Below, in pieces: positions 1 through 12,901 of a DNA stretch of 64,000 nt (position 1 is the first letter of the stretch; the number at the start of each line of letters is the position of its first letter). Location: contig JAJHTX010000005.1 in assembly GCA_032164295.1 (NCBI GenBank), positions 2,046,001-2,110,000 on the forward strand, in the 5' to 3' direction. The translations under genes were made by a program, and so were the position numbers. The DNA comes from Inonotus obliquus. Lineage: Eukaryota; Basidiomycota; Agaricomycetes; Hymenochaetales; Hymenochaetaceae. The notes under the pieces were generated by a model. That model did not search any database. It was given only the letters and a program-made list of their open reading frames with translations, and was not told the origin of the DNA.

Positions 1-769
1 TCACGCCAGTCTTCACCCGTATTCTGCTGGATGGATGCACGATAATGCAGAGCAACCGTCCCGGACGGCTTGCCATCTTCCGTTGTTGCACGAAGGTCGT
101 ATGAAGGGGACCATGTCGCGTTACTCACCACTAGAGGTAAGATTAATACATAAATAATTCGATTGTCAGGGAACACTTACTGTAGGTAAGTGTGATTTCT
201 ACCTTTCCAGCGCGCTTTGCCATGATGACGGCTGAGACACGTCCAAATGTAGCGGCCTTCCGCTGCTCTTTCTCCAGTCTCCGCTTCTCTTTTGCAATTT
301 CCTTGTCCAGGACGTCTACTTTGTCATCAAGTGCTTTTACCTCCTTGAGTGTGCTGGGACCGCGCTGGGAAAGCCAGTCAAGAAAGCCAGCAACGGTGTC
401 CGGAGTGGCATGTTCGGCGTCCAGTGTGAGACCATAATGCTCCAGGATGCCCAACGCCTTGCTTTTTAGCTCTCTCTCTCGCTGAACCAAGGAGCGCTGC
501 TGTAAAAGAGCATCGAGAACGGCGGAACTTATATTGTCCGTATCCGTGCCATCGTCAATAGTGCAGACGACATCAAAGAGGACAGCCTCGCCAAGACCAG
601 TGACACGCGCCGAGTCTGTGTCTATGCAAGACGGGAGCGAGTTAATAGAGAGCTCATTCTGCCCTTCCGCTAACTCGACAGAGAAGGTACGGATGATTTC
701 AGCTTTAGAAGAGCTGAAAATTGTGACTGCGTTGACTGGGTATTGCAACGCGGAAATGTCGATGGTCAT
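1..769 (-). CDS. DUF4140/DUF4139 (mucoidy inhibitor MuiA-like) protein, 5' part
   Basis: The ATG is at 769. Exon 1 (769-181) gives about 196 residues; a 50-nt intron (180-131, GTAAGT...CTCTAG) follows, and exon 2 runs from 130 off the left edge. Exon 1 carries the beta-rich DUF4140 N-terminal domain (start MTIDISALQYPV) and then a charged coiled coil ending near KRRLEKEQRKAATFG. Exon 2 resumes with SNATWSPSYDLR and ALHYRASIQQNTGEDW, the hallmark of the DUF4139 barrel domain. This order (DUF4140, coiled coil, DUF4139) defines the MuiA-like family found in bacteria and fungi. Its biochemical role is not established, so I infer none. The C-terminal half lies outside the window. The splice joins ATG across the intron (phase 1). 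Confidence 0.85.
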
Positions 770-1755
770 AGTAAGAGCGGGGTTTAAGATTGAGATGAGT
801 CAATATATACCTAAACACTGCCACAAACCTGCTTGCGGTCCCGAGCGCGGATGACTTGCCCTGGTAGTAGCAGCATCCTGGTCTCGTCTCTGTTGTACAC
901 AGAGTGTGCATAAATCGCCGAGCCTTCAAATCTAAGAAGCAGAGATGGAGAACGGGCGGGCAATGTCACTTCTACTTTGGCACGGGAAAACCTTGACAGG
1001 ATTTTTACGGAGGACCCTGGGAATCGGACTGGTACAGGGAACAGGCTAATCTGATTTAGTAATCTAATCACTGTAATTTTGGTACCTGGCATGGCCTATG
1101 TAATTTCCGTGACATTCCCACGGTCCCTTCCATGGCCATGGCTAAGCGGCGATCGACGTATGGATTCACTGTTCCACTTTTTGTTTTGAGATTCGAGGGC
1201 CTGTCCTCCCTTCCACAACTTTACAAAAAATCTGGAAAAATGTTAAAAAAATATTTTTCGACACTCTGAACAAGGTGGTAAGAAAATTTTAAAAAAATGT
1301 CCAACAGATTCCAAGATACGGTGATTTTTGACACATATATAAATAACTAAGACACTTCTTAAAAAATTTTTTTAACAAAATCTTTATTTTTCGTTAAGAT
1401 TTATATATGTGAAAGAAATATGACAAGAAATCCTGAATTCATTTAGCTAGGAAGTATATATGCTGCTGTGTCTACTGCATATGCTAATCTCTTCACCGGT
1501 ATGTCAATTTTTTTTCGCATATTGTTGACAGAACTACCCTAACACACACACACATGATATCCAAGCAGTTTTAAAGGAGTTTTATAAGTGTTTTCAGAGG
1601 AAGATATGGTTGTGCAAAAATGCCAAAATAAGATCACATGACACATAATTGAAAACGGTTATGTATATTCTGCCTGAATATCACCTACAATCGATTTGGA
1701 TTTGGAATATTTCACATCAGATAGTTATTCCAAGCCTTTTCATGTTGAAAGGGAG
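770..1755. other. AT-rich intergenic spacer
   Basis: Upstream of the DUF4139 gene the sequence becomes strongly AT-rich (about 1200-1700), with runs such as AAAAAAATATTTTT and no exon-like coding. A 93-codon minus-strand open frame at 811-1092 lacks any recognisable domain and sits where the promoter and 5' UTR of the DUF4139 gene are expected. I see no gene here. Confidence 0.6.
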
Positions 1756-3300
1756 TGTTAGAAAATGCTCGCCCTAAAGGGACTATACAGTAACCACAGT
1801 AGGACGGTCCGATAGTGTTATGGGTTCGGCGATGCTTTTCTAAGAGTTTCCGGAGCCTACTCGGTTTTCACAAGCAGGGCAGATTCCCAAGTATACTAAG
1901 TGTTGCCTCAGACGCTCTCGTTTATCTGACCAAGTCGGGCCTCAACCTCGTTGACAGGCTAGTAGGACAAGTACCCAGCTAAACACAGGTAGGTTGCCGT
2001 TTGCAAGCTTCTCTAGTCGGTGGGCGACTAATCAATCGTTCCACGCCGTAGAGTAAGAGAGGTTAAGCAGATTAGGTGTCTTCAGATAGAAGCTAGATGC
2101 CTAAGAGGACTCGGTGTACAAGAGGATCGAAAGAAAGATTGGGAGCTATGGTCTAAGTCTACAACTATTTATACCTTTTCCTCAGGTTGTGGACGGACCA
2201 CTTCCTACGCTCCGTAGTTCCTACTCTCGATCTGATTCGTTATTCTAGCTTCCAACCTCGTCTGGTATTCCTATTGTTCTGCTGTGGATTGACTCATCGA
2301 CTGTGCACTGTGCAAGGCGATGACTCGGCGTTGACTCATCTTGACTTGAACTGAATTGAAACCTATGCTCGGGGTCGGCCTTGTGCTGCACCCTGTGCAT
2401 AGAGTGAGTCAGTGAGTGAGTCATTGAATGCGTGTTCGTATGCCATTGGTTTTGCATGGCTGTGCCGTAGTTAAAGTTCGCTCGTCCGCAGTTGCTCGTG
2501 CATTTAAGGAATTCCGTCGGGGTTCCGTTGTATAGCATCTGGGGCTATGAAGGCTGTGATTTGCTTGTCGCCTCGGGACTCTTGTTCGGGGCCGTCAAGT
2601 GTGATTCGACATCGGATATCATCGTGGGGAAACCAAGGTGGTTTGACGTAGGTGCCTATGGTGATGAGTAGCCGTACACTTCGTCGAGTATCGTTCGAAG
2701 GTATTCTCCAGCCTAGGTATAGGTCTCCTTGTAGTTGAATAGCTTTGCAGTATGCCCATAGTTCCCTGAGTGTGTTTGCAACCCATGCCGCTGTTATCGG
2801 TGAGCGGCGGTTTGTAACATAGTCTGCACTGATCTCCACGAATGTGCTTGGGCACTCGAGTGCTAATATGTCGTGGATTCCTACTATTGTCCAGTGCGTC
2901 TTTGGTTGCATGCCTATTGCCGTATCCATTGCTATTGTTGACCTCGTGCGATTTCGAATGACCTCCGGGGGATTGTGGTATTCTCGATAAGCTGTTGCTC
3001 GTCTGCTGGACACATGATACGTCAACATGCCCGTTGCCTCCCGTAGTATTATCTTGTGTAGGTCTTCGATGATCTGTCGCACTCTTCTGCATTTATAGCA
3101 AGCTGTTGGAGGTTGCTGTACTTGCTGCATCGTTTGCGAAGGTTTAGTGTGATCGTCGGGATTAGCGTTGCTAGCCGATGCTTCTTGATCGTCGGCTTCG
3201 GATTGTATTAGCCGTGCGTGTTCTTCGCTTCTCGCTGTCGATCCTGATCGTCTCCGGCCAGTGAAATTAACTGGTCCCATCCGGGGTAGTATCGATCGAC
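1756..3300 (-). mobile_element. LTR-retroelement-like remnant with one open frame
   Basis: From 1756 the sequence begins TGTTAGAAAATGCTC, the TG-start style of fungal LTRs. It continues for about 500 bp of non-coding, promoter-like sequence (TATTTATACC near 2168) before a long minus-strand open frame at 2504-3280. No reverse transcriptase, integrase or second LTR copy is visible, so this is at best a non-autonomous or decayed element. The assignment rests on layout only. A similar layout, with an LTR-like stretch on the low side and a minus-strand frame, recurs at 32222-33724. Confidence 0.35.
2504..3280 (-). CDS. unrecognised ORF in the retroelement-like remnant
   Basis: An uninterrupted 258-codon frame starts at an ATG (3280) and ends at 2504. 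The first 60 residues are polar and rich in Ser, Asp and Gln. A CYKC pair at about residue 60 is followed by a helical, charged segment and then a Trp/Tyr-containing globular part (for example HWTIVG). I see no protease, RT or integrase motif. The Cys pair is not a complete CCHC knuckle. It could be a gag-like or accessory protein of a mobile element, or an old captured gene. There is no evidence that it is expressed. Confidence 0.3.
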   Translation of the reverse strand: MGPVNFTGRRRSGSTARSEEHARLIQSEADDQEASASNANPDDHTKPSQTMQQVQQPPTACYKCRRVRQIIEDLHKIILREATGMLTYHVSSRRATAYREYHNPPEVIRNRTRSTIAMDTAIGMQPKTHWTIVGIHDILALECPSTFVEISADYVTNRRSPITAAWVANTLRELWAYCKAIQLQGDLYLGWRIPSNDTRRSVRLLITIGTYVKPPWFPHDDIRCRITLDGPEQESRGDKQITAFIAPDAIQRNPDGIP

Positions 3301-3699
3301 ATTCCTAATCGAATCAAAATTTCAGCACAATCCTTTCAGGGAGGGTCAAATAACTCAAATTCTGTGGAACTACATATTTAAGGGATTTAGTGGGGGACCG
3401 AAAAGTGGGACATGAAGATTGATGCAAGTTACTATAAATGGGAAGTATTTGAAACTCCGTCCGGGAAAAAGTGTCACGGATTTTTTATAGGCCGTGCCAG
3501 GCACCACCTTTCCTTCAACCACCACCATCGAGCGTGGAAAACTCCCTCTCCCTCCCTTCATTCTGTCCGCCTCGCCAGTGTAGTTCTAGGGAGTCTGCAC
3601 TTTATGGTGTCTCCCCTGCGACATCAGGTTGTTCAGCTTTATGCTGTCTCCTGCTTGCCGTGGGGTTAATCTCTTTTATGTGCGATGTAAGTCGTGCTC

Positions 3700-5520
3700 A
3701 CCTCCCTCGTCAGGTGAACTGGTGAAACCCAGTCTAAAAACTATCCTTTGTCCTACCCTCTAGTAGGGGTCCATTCTCACCACCCTTGTTCGTGCACTGT
3801 AGACTGTCCTGGCGGCTTCGGGGCTGGGTTAGTTGCTGTAATGGCGCACCGCAGTTGCGCGCTGGGGCACCCGATTCTTCCCTCCGGACTGGAGATAAGG
3901 AGTGGTCATATAGATAAGGAGGATATACCCGTGTAAGTCGGGAAGTGACGGATGGCGGCGGTGCAGGGCCATGAGGTCTTGAGCCTGTAATGGGCTTCTA
4001 CGGGGGCCAGGAAGGCCTTCCTATGACGACACCATTGCGAGTAGGGCCGTAAAGCAGGAGGGCTCGAGGACGGTTGTGACGCCGGTAACCAGGCCGGATG
4101 CCATCGGATATGGCCAACCTATTCGCTTCGGGTAGAAAAGTACCTGCGGGGAAACCGCACCTTTTGCAGGTGTAACTGAAAGACGTAGAAGTTGCGAGCT
4201 GCGATGGGGATCATCTGGGCTGGGCCATTCTAGGTTTCAGGTTAGGGGGGGGGGGGGGGGGTCATCCGAGTTGGAGGGGGTTTTTCTTCTGCAATATCCT
4301 TTTGTAGATTGTTTTCCTCCTCCCTTTTCCTACCATAAGTGCCGGTTGAAATCCCGGTGTATGTACTCTCACTGTATTGTGTATATCACTATGCAATACA
4401 ACACTGTTAAGGCACCATTGTAACATATGAATTTGATTTTATGTAAGAATGGCTTGGGAGCCCTAATTACAAAGGGAAAAGACATAAACCCTAAATATAA
4501 ATTTAGCTGGGACTACAGCCCGGACCGCCAGGGGGATTTGTCAGTGGGGAAAAAAGGAAAACCCCAAACTCGTAGTTGCAACCCCTCAGGAAAAAACCTC
4601 CAGTGGAGGAAAAAGCCCGTGGGGACGACCTTAGAAAGAAAATATTGGGTCTGGGGCCACACGGTATGACCCGCCAGTCCCCATTACCAACTTACAGAAA
4701 AATGCCCTAAGAAAAATGCGCCACCCCTACTTTTGATGCTGCATCCTCGCTTCTCCGCTATCTCCCCGCTGTTTAAGCCCCGTATGCCACGTTTGAGGGA
4801 GCAGCCGCATCCGGCGGCATCCGGCCTGGTTACCGGCGTAAAACCCGCGTCTAGCGTATGGAACCTCTTCGGGCTCGCCAATGTCCGCTGCTTCGAGAGA
4901 TATTCGGGCCTGTTGCTAAAGGCGCCTACCCAAGGTAACAGTAAAAAAGGAGGCAGAATCACCCATTACCCCCAATCTATCCTAACGAAGAAGGCCGTGC
5001 GATCGTCTTTTCGGAGTGTCGCAATCTTCAGGCTGACTAAATAGTAGCTCCGGACCAGGTGAACCGACCGTGAGAGCTGAATGTACAAAATGAGCCCACG
5101 CACCCTGAAAAGGAAGCTGGCTGTGGGAGAGTCATCAATAGCCAATCAATGGCCATTGCAAAGAAATGAGAATGGCAGGGGGTGAAGGCCCTGCCAGATG
5201 TGTCGTGCCGATGCGCATCGAGACGTGTGCACCGAGGTGCAGAGTAGCCGTATCATGGACAAACAGAACGCACTTTCAATTAAGGGAGAGGTGAGGCGCC
5301 CTGCCAGTATTTGACGAACTGGACGGTTGCCAGCATAGTTTCCATTGTAGAGTTGGGAGAAAGCAAACAGTCGCGGTGCAGCACGTATGCAGGCCTACTG
5401 CAGTTGGCCAGGGCTACACAAAGGCTCCACTGGACTTACGACAAGGTCCCCCGCAGGGGCACCGTCCCACACACGAGCAAACTGTCGTGGTGGTTAAAGA
5501 GAAAGGCACCATTGTGGGGA
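3700..5520. mobile_element. degenerate non-LTR-retrotransposon-like copy (copy 1)
   Basis: About 1.8 kb of non-coding sequence includes a GC-rich leader-like part (3700-4230, with CTTCGGGTAGAAAAGTACCTGCGGGGAAACC) and a body at 4500-5500. The body is repeated, with about 75-85% identity by eye, at 31870-34410. Shared landmarks include AAAACCCC/TGGAGGAAAA blocks, GCAGCCGCATCCGGCGG (4801), GCTTCGAGAGATATTCGGG (4891), AAGGCCGTGCGATCGT (4990), GACGAACTGGACGG (5313) and CCAGGGCTACACAAAGGCTCCACTGG (5408). No reverse transcriptase is readable, so what remains looks like UTR or decayed sequence. The repetition is seen directly; the non-LTR assignment is inference from style. Confidence 0.5.
4245..4261. 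repeat. 17-nt G homopolymer
   Basis: An uninterrupted run of 17 G lies inside the degenerate element. The run length is likely to be unstable and prone to sequencing error. Confidence 0.9.
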
Positions 5521-6088
5521 CTGGCAATCCCCTACTAACGTGCATCGATTCCCACGGTCCTTGCCGTGTCGTGCCAGTGTTCGGTTAAGTATAAGCGATT
5601 TTGACCTTTGGAATATACCTTGAATTTCATGTATTGCATTCCACAAAAAATGACAGAGTAAAGTTGATAAATGCACTTATTTAAGTCCAAAAAAGTATGT
5701 ACTGTAAGAAAAATGAAATTTACTCAAGATTATAGTGAATTATTGGATATTTTAACGTCAAATCTCCATAAATACGCCATTTCTTCGTGATGTTTCATGA
5801 AGAAATGGATGAACGGGCTAAAAAAATGGTTCCCAGGTTTTGAGTTGAGCGATATTCCCACTGGTTGTTGTGGAATAAAAGCTGCAGAATCCAATGGTAT
5901 TTGATTGACACGACGTCTTTACACAACCAAATTTCAAACTCCGTTTGAAATTTTTGTCGACGCGCGTCGATAGGGAATTGCCAGTCCCCAACCATTGTAA
6001 TCAGATGTTGGATCACATGACTATCCACCTCCTTTATCCCTTTCTCAAAGGTTGTCAAGTTGTCGCCATTCGTAAATACTTGTCGACA
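5521..6088. promoter_or_regulatory. upstream region of the proline iminopeptidase gene
   Basis: This 570-bp gap lies between the repeat copy and the peptidase ATG. It is AT-rich around 5600-5800 and holds no recognisable coding exon. The peptidase promoter should lie here. I see no clear TATA box at a useful distance. Confidence 0.4.
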
Positions 6089-7974
<1,886 letters not shown>

Positions 7975-8456
7975 CGAATAAGAGATAACGGTAACGAACA
8001 GTCACGATCTTACTTTACCTTCCATTGTCATTTTTGTATAGGGAGCAAATATGAACACACAAGGGAAATTTATGACGAGAAACACTTTTCATTCTGACCG
8101 CTCCCCAAAGAGGGGAGCAGCTTCTTTTATGGGAAAACAAAAATACAGATATACATGACCTGTTTGTCCATTGTACATGATTGCCGTCTAAAACCAGAAT
8201 ACTTGCATGGACATCAAGGCGACAAAGTAAGTATTAAAAGAGACAAGAGAGGACTGACGAAGGAGGAAGAGGAAGGTGGCGCAGCGGACGAAAAAAGTAC
8301 TGCGAAAGAAAGAAAATAAACCGCGAAAGCGAAGGAAGCAGAGAGGTAGGAAACCGCGAGACAAATGTAATAAAATAGTAATGTAGATACGAGTTGATGA
8401 AACCGTGACTGCAGAGACAGAGATCAGCGAATTGTGATTGAGCGGAGAGTGAGGTA

Positions 8457-11400
8457 TTAGGGATCGGGCGAAGGGAGTTCAAGTTTGCGCTCGCCGTGTA
8501 CGCGGAATCGATATAGACACGTAAACTCTTTCATTCCCCAGTTGTCGTTGACGAATAACACGACAATGCCAAAGTCAATCCCAAGGTCCTTTACGTCGTC
8601 GGAGATCGAGAACGTCTGAATGCCATGAGGAGAGTTGATGTCGTACGCAAAGGAGCCGATCTGCATGTACTCGACGTTCTTTGGTAAAATCGAAGGTCGA
8701 AGAGGAGGACTTTGTGGTAGCGGACGGCCTTGTTCTTCTGCAGCTTTCCGCTCGGCGTCCTGACGTTCTCGATAGGCATGAAGCCTTTCAAGATTGTCTT
8801 GACCCTCTACCAGACCCCAGACTTCCATATGTCGAGGTGCGGGGCGCATGTCGTACGAGACTGTTCGAGGTACATGATCAATCGTGAAGTCTGTAATACG
8901 AACCGGTGTAGCGAGCTTGACACCAAGATGTCCCTGAGGACCCGCGAATGGCCAACAGTATCCCAAAGCCGTCTCGTGATGCAATGCGGTAACTGGAGAC
9001 CTCGCATATACTGACGAACCGGAGATGAGCCCGAAGAAATAAGATGGTCTAATTTCAAGAGTCGGCGATGTGAGCGTCGGAATAACATACGCTCCACCTG
9101 AGCTCAGGGCGTAATCGGCACGTGCGATTCCGTCCGCGGTATAGTGCATCAGAGCCTGATCGACTATCTGCCCAATGAGCTGCGTCACATCTGATCCATC
9201 GCTTGCCTTTATTGTGAGTCCCGTAGTTGAGCCACTCCCCAGCTTCGCCCACCAGTGAGAAGCAGAACCAGCACCAACGACGGCTGAACCTGCCTTTGCA
9301 GCAGTCTGTCCGAGCTCAAGGGCTTCCTTGACACCTCCTTCGACGGAACCAAGCCTGTCTTCGAGCGCACGTAACTTCGCCCTCGCCTCTTCGTCATTCT
9401 TCGGAGTTTCCGTACGCGAGGAAAGCTCCGATTGTTGGGTCTGCAGCATACGAATGTCGCGCTGGATACTTTCAAGACCTTTGAAGGCCGTACTACGAAC
9501 GTCTTCACCAGATTTTTGCATGCGAGTAAGCTCTTTGTCGATACGAGCTTCGAGCTGGTTAATGCGTGAAGCAATCTCGTATGCCTTGCGAACGTCATTA
9601 TGAAGTCGTGTGCGCTCGCTAATGGAATCCGACTGCAACCCAGCCAGCAGACTCTCAAGCTTCAGCAATCTCGAAGTAAGTTCATCGATGCTTCCCGGAG
9701 GTAGTTCCGGTGCAACGTAGAGCGGACGATAGCCGATGGAATGGAGAACGCCACCCACGTCGAATTCCTTTAGAGCATTGATCGCCAGGTACAGAAGGAC
9801 ACCAAGTACCGCATACTTGCTGAGCTGTGGAAGTACGCGATGTCGCCGAATGAACAATAACGGTTCCCTAACGAGTATGCTGAACAAGAATCCAACGAGT
9901 CGGCCGAGGAAGAGGAAAATAACCGCTAGAACTTGGACCAGCTGAACATAGATAAAGTTCACCAGTTTCCCTAAAGGACCACCGATTGTGGACTGTCGGG
10001 CTGGACGTGTTCGTGAGCGTGATCTTGAACGAGGTCGTTGCTTGGTCGAAGACTTCAAATCTTCCTTCTCAGTTTGCAAGACAGTCATTTCATCGACTTC
10101 GGGAATGGAATCTAACCCAACTCCGTAATCTGCCGAGCCGTTGGCCTGACCAGAAAGGCTAAAGCTTCTCGAGCTGTCTGGGGGTGCGGATGGGTGTGTG
10201 CTCGATGGCTGGCGTTGCAGAGGAGTTGTTGAACGGCGAGCTCGCTATATATAGTAGCAGAATTAAACCAGAATTCGGAAAGAAATACTGATGGATCAAA
10301 CCGACCTGCTCACTAGCGTGAGACTGCTCTTGCTCGTCTTCTACGCTGACGTCCTCTTCACCCTGCTTGCCCGAACGTCCTTTTCTTTTCTTTCGCTTAT
10401 CGTACTGTATGGCTGGCATGTTTGTTAGCGGACCACCTCCACTCTCTCGTTTCTTCCTCCGTCTCCTGCCTCTGCGATCATCATCGGAACCACCATCGGA
10501 CTCTTCTTCCTCATCAGAGACGGTGGGTCGATAAGCTTTGTTGTCCATGGACATCCTATTACGCTTCGGAGCTGATGGATTGCCCTTTCTTGAAGATTTC
10601 TGGATTTCCTGGTACTCCTCTTCCTCGTCGGCATAGTCGTAACTATTGCTCTTATTGTGAGGGACCAATGTCACATCGGTGGCCTGTCGGGAAGGTGGAC
10701 GGAGATCTTCAGGTTCTTGCGAACGCTGACGCATCAAAAACGTGGCTTGAGATACGGCTCGCTGTGCAAAGTCAGTGATATGATCGAATGGACTTTTGCC
10801 TCGTCCATTCACACCGGCAGACTCTCCTGAACGTTCGTTTTCCGCATCTGAGCCACGAAAATTTGGAACGGTCTTGTTGGTAGAAGGTGGCTTTGAACCC
10901 GGTCCTCCTCGCCGCTGTCCTATTGGAAGACGGCGGCCAATATTTGTCTGTTGCTCGTATTCGGCCGACGTGCTTCGCGGCACGTTTGGACGGTTACCGA
11001 CACCCGACCATGTGTTTGTTCCTGATTGCATGGTGTATGCTGAGGCAGCCACTTGGAATGCACTGGCAATGTTCACTGAAGTTGGGTTGAGCGTGGCCTC
11101 GTTTGGTAGAGGGGGAGTAGTGATAATTCCGGGACCGACAAACGAACCTGGGCGACTAGCGAGATCCTCGTTACGCTGCTTGAGATGAGTATAACGCGCG
11201 CGTCTCTCCTCCTCACTCTCGTCCGTGCTGGGGCGAGGTATGGCTTGGTTTGAAGAAGAAGGTGGTTTTGCGGAGCGGGTAGCCAGGTTGGGGGCCCTGC
11301 ATGTGGGAGAAGTACGACATGAGCGAGACCTATTACACGGAACCATGATAGAGAAGAAAGATGAGATATGGGCATACCCGTATGCGTATGAAGTGGACAC

Positions 11401-11526
11401 GGGCTGATTTATAGACGGAGCGCGTTTAGGGGGATTGTTAGTGCCGTACGGGAAGGATGTGCCCTTGAGGAAAGCTTGATGATCTAGACGTCTGTCTTGA
11501 CCGAGCGGTGTGCTCGTGAATGACAT
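8457..11526 (-). CDS. SUN-domain (Sad1/UNC-84) nuclear envelope protein
   Basis: Three exons (11526-11378, 11296-10306, 10244-8457) give about 975 residues. The first splice is ambiguous: an acceptor 33 nt earlier is also in frame. The order is a polar, Ser/Arg-rich nucleoplasmic N-terminus of about 460 residues; two hydrophobic stretches (about 470-505 and 525-540, for example VLAVIFLFLGRLVGFLF); a luminal coiled coil (about 570-690, with LKLESLLAGL and INQLEARIDKELTRM); and a C-terminal SUN domain (ADYALSSGGAYV, ALGYCWPFAGPQGHLGVKL, FTIDHVPRTVSYDMRPAPRH). SUN proteins sit in the inner nuclear membrane and form LINC complexes with KASH partners, tying the nucleus or spindle pole body to the cytoskeleton. 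A charged loop of about 45 residues rich in Glu/Arg/Pro interrupts the SUN domain after MEVWGLVEG. The call is firm; the exact N-terminus is less so. Confidence 0.9.
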
Positions 11527-12901
11527 GAACCTCGTTCAGACCAGAAAAACTGTGGATTTGGGCGTGTCCAGCGCGTGTAAGCCATCTCTCTCTCGGAAAA
11601 CATGTTCAGCACGTGCGCGCTCACCTCAAGATAGTCTGCAACGAGGATGCAGAGTGATGTAATGAGAACTCAAAGTGCTAGTCGTGGGCAATGCGTGTTG
11701 GACGTTGCGAGTTATATGCGAGCGGATGCGGGAGAGATGGTAGTTGAGAAGAAAGTGCGAAACTGTGGACGGAAGAAAGCCAACGAACCTGATACAAGCG
11801 GTCGAGCCACGAGTCTACGCGTGACTGTCACATAGCAACCTTCTGACTACTTACATAATCCATATCTGTGACTTCGCGCTTTGTTTCCTTCATTCCAACC
11901 AAGCTAACAAAGTTAGAATTCCACACAAGACCACGACGAACAAGATAACAAGGCCTTGTGTTCTCAGTGGCTCTGACGTTACTTTCGACTCCCGTCAGGT
12001 TTCAAAATCAGATCAGTTGATCAATTTCAGCTTTTCTTACGCGGTCACCATCCGGTAACACGTAATATTTGCCTTCACGCTCAACTTCACTCCGTTTTCC
12101 GCTATTCTTGATCCAAGTTCTTTTTCTCCGCAGTCTCTTCCTTGCATTGTTATGACGGAGCAGAATTCTTTGCCATTTTTCATTTAACCCTGGAGCAAAT
12201 ACACACTGCAAATGATACATACACCGGGATTAAATCCATTACTCTACTTGGATGTGTTACGAATTGTGCCGATTCTGAATTTCTGATGCTAAGACTGATG
12301 ATCCCATTCCATTCGATACAAACGATGATTGAAGTGAAGTCGAATGAGTCACTTGTGTGACATGTAACCAGAACGCGTCGCGTCATGTCATTATCCGGTC
12401 ACGCTTAGACCAAAGAAACACGGTGCATCTCAAGAAAGTAAATTCGCATCTATAGTACTGTTTACAAATCATATACCCAATGACGAGACCTTGTGCAAAA
12501 ACAACAAAAACAACAAGCATACCAGGGGAAACGCTACAAAAAAGAGAGCTGCAACTCGAGAAACAAAAGGCTACATCAGTGCTCGAGAGACGAACGACGA
12601 GGTACTAATACAGAACGCGCGAGTTTTAGGACATTATTTAGGGTACACGGACAGCATGAGAGGAAGGGGAGGATGGGGAGGAAGGGTAAAGTTAACAACA
12701 TGCAAGAAAGTCAAGAAGCTTGAAAGTATGAAGATGTGAGCATGAAGAAGAGCCGGCTCTTGAACGAGATTTGAGTGGCGATGGATATATGAGGAAAAAG
12801 TTGCATATAAAGAAGAGAATGCCGGGAAAAGCAAGGATAGCCATAAGCATACTAAAAACCCAACGTTGAATCCATACGGAGTGGACAAAGAAACAATGTC
12901 C
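11527..12901. other. intergenic: SUN promoter side and 3' side of the Hsp70-like gene
   Basis: There is 1.37 kb without a convincing gene. A 70-codon minus-strand frame at 12008-12220 ends in a protein-like stretch (GKYYVLPDGDRVRKAEIDQL), but I can attach no neighbouring exon or domain to it. The SUN promoter should be at the low end. Confidence 0.5.

Noticed and set aside
811..1092. 93-codon minus-strand ORF upstream of the DUF4139 gene
   Set aside because: No domain, wrong frame to extend the gene, and it lies where the promoter is expected.
1756..3300. Complete LTR retrotransposon
   Set aside because: No second LTR, primer-binding site, reverse transcriptase or integrase could be found around the ORF.
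12008..12220. 70-codon minus-strand ORF with a protein-like C-terminus
   Set aside because: No partner exons, domain or neighbouring signal could be found; kept only as a note in the intergenic entry.
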